From: JALXCG01 sp026991065 [NCBI: Gemmatimonadota bacterium]
Lineage (GTDB): Bacteria; GCA-2686955
DNA: 9,423 nucleotides
Direction: 5' to 3'
Assembly (NCBI GenBank): GCA_026991065.1
Contig: JALXCG010000003.1
Location: 1-9,423, forward strand
Positions 7,170 through 9,423 of this stretch are shown one piece after another (the first letter of the stretch is position 1; the number at the start of each line of letters is the position of its first letter). The notes under the pieces were generated by a model that saw only the letters and a list, made by a program, of their open reading frames with translations, was not told the origin of the DNA and ran no database searches. Position numbers and translations under genes: made by a program.

Positions 7170-8576
7170 ATGATGCTGTTGAAAACCATTCTGGCGCTAC
7201 TTCTTTCCGCCTCTGCGGCGTTTGCCGCGGACCCCCGAATTCGAGCCGGAGCGGCCAAAGTCGACATCACGCCACCGGTTGATGCCGCCGGCGTTCCGAC
7301 CCATCTCGACGGTACCCCCGTCTACATGGCAGGGTTTGACCTGAATCGGCCGGCATCAGCGGTTCACGATCCGCTCTACGCTCGCGCCCTGGTGTTGGAA
7401 ACCGGGGAGACCCGCCTGGCAATCGTCGCGCTTGATCTCGTGGGATTCGAATACAACGATGTTCTGGATGCACGCTACTTGCTGCCGTCCGAACTGCAGA
7501 TCGACCACCTGATTGTGTCGTCGACCCACAACCACAACGCTCCTGACCCGATCGGGATCTGGGGCTACATGAATCTTAAGTTTCCCTTTTTCCACCTGGG
7601 CACGAACTCGCTCTATTTGGAAGAACTCAAAGTCGCCATCATCCAAGCGGTACGGGAGGCCGTCACCGATCTGCAGCCGGTGAAACTGCGTACTGCCGTT
7701 CAGCCAACCGCTGATCTGGATCTGATTCACGATTCGCGCCCGCCCGTTATCATCGACGACTGGATTACAGCGTTGCAGGGGCTCGACGCCGAAGGCATGG
7801 CGGTTTTTACCCTCGTGAACTGGGCCAACCACCCCGAATCTCTGGGTAGCGAAAACACCGCGCTGACAGCGGATTTTCCGAAATGGGTCTGCGACGAGAT
7901 CGAAGAGTGGGCGGGGGGGACCGCGGTCTACACTTCGGGCGCACTGGGAGGACTGCTGGCTCCCAACGTTCCCGAGCACACTTTCGACGCAGCCGAAGAC
8001 CTGGGGCGCACCGTTGGCCGGTTGATCTTGCGCGCGCTGGATGAGCAGACGGCGCTCTTGCCCCGGGGGCGTCTCAGCATTGTCAAGGACGATGAGGTTG
8101 ATATCTTTCTCTTCAACCCGCTGTTCCGCGTGTTGAATTTTCTCTCCGAAACCACCCGGCATGACCGCGACCTGGTGAACTGTGGTCCCGCCGGGCGTCT
8201 CTGTCTCGATATGCGCACCGAGGTTGATGTGGTCACACTCGACGCCGGTCCCGACAATACTGTTTTGCAGTTCGTCACCGTACCGGGCGAACTGGTCCCG
8301 GAACTGGGCTACGACATCCTGGGCGCGATGGCCGGTCAGACCAACTTCATCATCGGCCTCGGCAATGATGAACTCGGCTATATCTTGCCGCTCAACCAGT
8401 ACGAGTGCAGCGAGAGCGATCCTCGCGATTGCTGGCCCACGGCTCGTCCCGACTACCGCTGGCCCCTCAATCCTTTTGATTCCGGTGACCACTATGAAGA
8501 GACGATGTCTGTCGGCTCGGAAGCCGGTCCGGTAATTCTCGACGCGCTCTATGAACTGCTCGCTGAGGTAAATTAA
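7170..8576 (+). CDS. Secreted neutral/alkaline ceramidase-like hydrolase, paralogue 2
   Basis: The predicted protein has 468 aa with a signal peptide MMLLKTILALLLSASAAFA (cleavage near residue 19-20). It aligns with the preceding gene almost from end to end: IRAGAAKVDITP (24-35), DPLYARALVLE (67-77), STHNHNAPD (118-126), NWANHP (217-222), SGALGGLLAP (256-265), DMRTEVDVV (347-355), VPGE (371-374), GLGNDELGYI (396-405) and DHYEETMSVGS (440-450). Likely zinc ligands are H120/H122, H221, E374 and Y442. As in paralogue 1, the canonical ceramidase nucleophile motif and the C-terminal domain are missing. The start is ATG at 7170, or possibly the adjacent ATG at 7173, which has better spacing (4 nt) to AGGA (7165-7168). 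Sharing an operon with paralogue 1 is almost certain. The pair most likely arose by tandem duplication followed by divergence. The substrate is unknown. Confidence 0.88.
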   Translation: MMLLKTILALLLSASAAFAADPRIRAGAAKVDITPPVDAAGVPTHLDGTPVYMAGFDLNRPASAVHDPLYARALVLETGETRLAIVALDLVGFEYNDVLDARYLLPSELQIDHLIVSSTHNHNAPDPIGIWGYMNLKFPFFHLGTNSLYLEELKVAIIQAVREAVTDLQPVKLRTAVQPTADLDLIHDSRPPVIIDDWITALQGLDAEGMAVFTLVNWANHPESLGSENTALTADFPKWVCDEIEEWAGGTAVYTSGALGGLLAPNVPEHTFDAAEDLGRTVGRLILRALDEQTALLPRGRLSIVKDDEVDIFLFNPLFRVLNFLSETTRHDRDLVNCGPAGRLCLDMRTEVDVVTLDAGPDNTVLQFVTVPGELVPELGYDILGAMAGQTNFIIGLGNDELGYILPLNQYECSESDPRDCWPTARPDYRWPLNPFDSGDHYEETMSVGSEAGPVILDALYELLAEVN

Positions 8577-8655
8577 GCTCAAGCTTGAAAGCGATTCCGC
8601 GCGCTCTTTTCCACACGCCGGCGAAGATCTGTTTGAACGTGCCGATGAGAGGAAT

Positions 8656-8832
8656 ATGTCTCGGAATCGGCGGTTCATTGGCGTGCTTTTCGATTGCTGC
8701 GGTGTGTACGCACGGGCCTATCGCCGCGGCGACGGTCGTTTCTACATTGGACGCTGTCCCTGCTGCTTGCGGCAGGTTCGCTTTCGGGTCGGCGAAGGGG
8801 GGAGCGACGCGCGCTTTTTCCGGGCGCGTTGA
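8656..8832 (+). CDS. Small Cys-rich conserved protein (58 aa), possible zinc-binding
   Basis: The frame runs from ATG at 8656 to TGA at 8830-8832, with a purine-rich GAGAGG just upstream (short 3-nt spacer). The protein begins MSRNRRFIGVLFDCCGVYAR, continues with YRRGDGRFYIGRCPCCLRQV, and ends in VRFRVGEGGSDARFFRAR. It has five Cys: C14, C15, C34, C36 and C37. The CPCC element (34-37) and the earlier CC could form a zinc site. It resembles a family of short hypothetical proteins I recall from Planctomycetes-like and related bacteria, with the pattern 'GV.F.CC.VY.R.YRN..GT.Y.GRCP.C...V...I..GG...RFF.A'; I cannot verify this here. The frame stays open upstream to 8572 but has no ATG, GTG or TTG, so 8656 is the only good start. 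It is co-directional with the ceramidase-like pair, 79 nt downstream. Function unknown. Confidence 0.72.
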   Translation: MSRNRRFIGVLFDCCGVYARAYRRGDGRFYIGRCPCCLRQVRFRVGEGGSDARFFRAR

Positions 8833-9147
8833 GTTCTTCTCCACGGCCTGATTTCGCCGGGTTCCGCGCGGAGGAGCCAAGACCTGTTCGAGAGTACGAG
8901 AAGATCCCGGTTCGGCGAGAGTCTTTCGGTGAGGCTGATGCGTCGCACTGATGGGCGCCCCGGTGAATGGGTGCGGTCCGAGCTGTTCCAAGGAAAATGG
9001 CGTGGGAGAGAGACTTCGCGGGGGGAGGAGACAGAGAGAAGAATGCGATCCTTTCACGGGTCTTGATGTGGAGGTTTACATAATATCTCTTATCAGACAT
9101 TCCTGTCGTGGCAAACCTGGTTGGAGATCGGTCGGGAGTGCCGCCTG
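8833..9147. other. Convergent intergenic region, no gene recognised
   Basis: These 315 bp lie between the 3' ends of the small Cys protein gene (plus) and the helicase gene (minus). Open frames here lack recognisable domains. A purine-rich stretch (about 8994-9044) contains a six-G run, and an AT-rich patch (TTTACATAATATCTCTTATC, 9075-9094) stands out. No clear intrinsic terminator was found on either strand. Confidence 0.45.
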
Positions 9148-9423
9148 CTACTGGTCGCTCAGACGTTCGGCCAGGGCGGAAAAACGGCGCTTTACCTGGT
9201 CGCGGCTGACGGCGAGTTGAATCGCCTCGGCCGTGCCAACCAGGATCACCATTTGGCGCGCGCGGGTCAGTGCGGTGTAGATCAGGTTGCGCTGCAGCAT
9301 CACATAGTGCTGCGTGGTAACCGGCATGATGACCGCCGGGAATTCCGAGCCTTGACTTTTGTGCACGGTGACCGCGTAAGCGATGGTCAGCTCGTCGAGA
9401 TCGTTGATGTCGTAGCTGGCGGT
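9148..9423 (-). CDS. recD2: RecD2-type SF1B DNA helicase, C-terminal fragment
   Basis: Only the last 91 residues plus the stop (TAG at 9150-9148) are inside the window; the gene continues past 9423. The segment carries two classical helicase motifs. Residues AYAVTVHKSQGSEF (15-28) form motif V/Va of RecD-like helicases, and RNLIYTALTRAR is motif VI with its Arg finger. The strand after it, QMVILVGTAEAIQLAV, and the end 'VKRRFSALAERL' are typical of the UvrD-like C-terminal domain of RecD/RecD2 proteins. RecD2 is a 5'-3' helicase that acts outside a RecBCD complex in DNA repair and replication. The choice of RecD2 over the RecBCD subunit RecD rests on the style of this tail and is inference, since the N-terminal domains are not visible. 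It converges on the small Cys protein gene and is probably unrelated to the envelope genes. Confidence 0.87.
   Translation of the reverse strand, partial: TASYDINDLDELTIAYAVTVHKSQGSEFPAVIMPVTTQHYVMLQRNLIYTALTRARQMVILVGTAEAIQLAVSRDQVKRRFSALAERLSDQ

Noticed and set aside
7356-8678. Long minus-strand open frame antisense to ceramidase-like copy 2
   Set aside because: Long antisense frames are common opposite GC-rich genes. The sense strand shows clear family motifs and a signal peptide, while the antisense product shows none.
8585-8851. Plus-strand TTG-started 88-codon frame
   Set aside because: It is a shadow of the 58-aa Cys protein in another frame, with a weak start and no conserved-looking motif.
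8467-9057. Minus-strand 196-codon open frame
   Set aside because: It overlaps the end of ceramidase-like copy 2 and the small Cys gene, and its Pro/Ser/Arg/Thr-rich translation has no recognisable domain.

Overview
The window looks like a piece of a chromosome from a GC-rich, Gram-negative (diderm) bacterium. The evidence is an outer-membrane beta-barrel protein with a C-terminal aromatic residue, a LolA-like periplasmic protein, and several exported proteins with Sec signal peptides. The extracellular domain types (the collagen-like protein and the 'SIGG...IGEA...GG' protein) are styles I associate with under-cultured phyla such as Eisenbacteria, Krumholzibacteriota or Planctomycetes-like lineages. 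That placement is an impression, not a proof.

Layout. (1) Positions 1-1674, minus strand: two exported proteins. The first-transcribed one (1051-1674) is a small secreted protein with an Ig-like domain. Downstream of it is a collagen-like Gly-X-Y protein (1-906) whose C-terminus lies outside the window. (2) 1675-2103: divergent intergenic region with no supportable gene. (3) 2104-4766, plus strand: purN (GAR formyltransferase) overlaps by 4 bp a LolA-like outer-membrane lipoprotein-sorting-type protein, which is followed at once by an outer-membrane barrel protein. (4) 4757-5518, minus strand: a cytoplasmic glycerophosphodiester phosphodiesterase, converging on the barrel gene with a 10-bp overlap. 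(5) 5730-8576, plus strand: two tandem paralogues, 3 bp apart, of a secreted protein related to the zinc-dependent neutral ceramidase catalytic domain. (6) 8656-8832, plus strand: a 58-aa Cys-rich protein. (7) 9148-9423, minus strand: the C-terminus of a RecD2-type SF1B helicase.

Taken together the centre of the window has an envelope and lipid flavour. A LolA-like carrier and an outer-membrane barrel sit beside a GDPD and two exported hydrolases of a lipid-amidase fold. This functional link is inference from gene neighbourhood only. The most unusual items are the ceramidase-like pair, which keeps the zinc-ligand pattern but not the usual nucleophile motif, the small Cys protein, and the uninterrupted collagen repeat. 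No mobile element, CRISPR array, tRNA or rRNA was seen.
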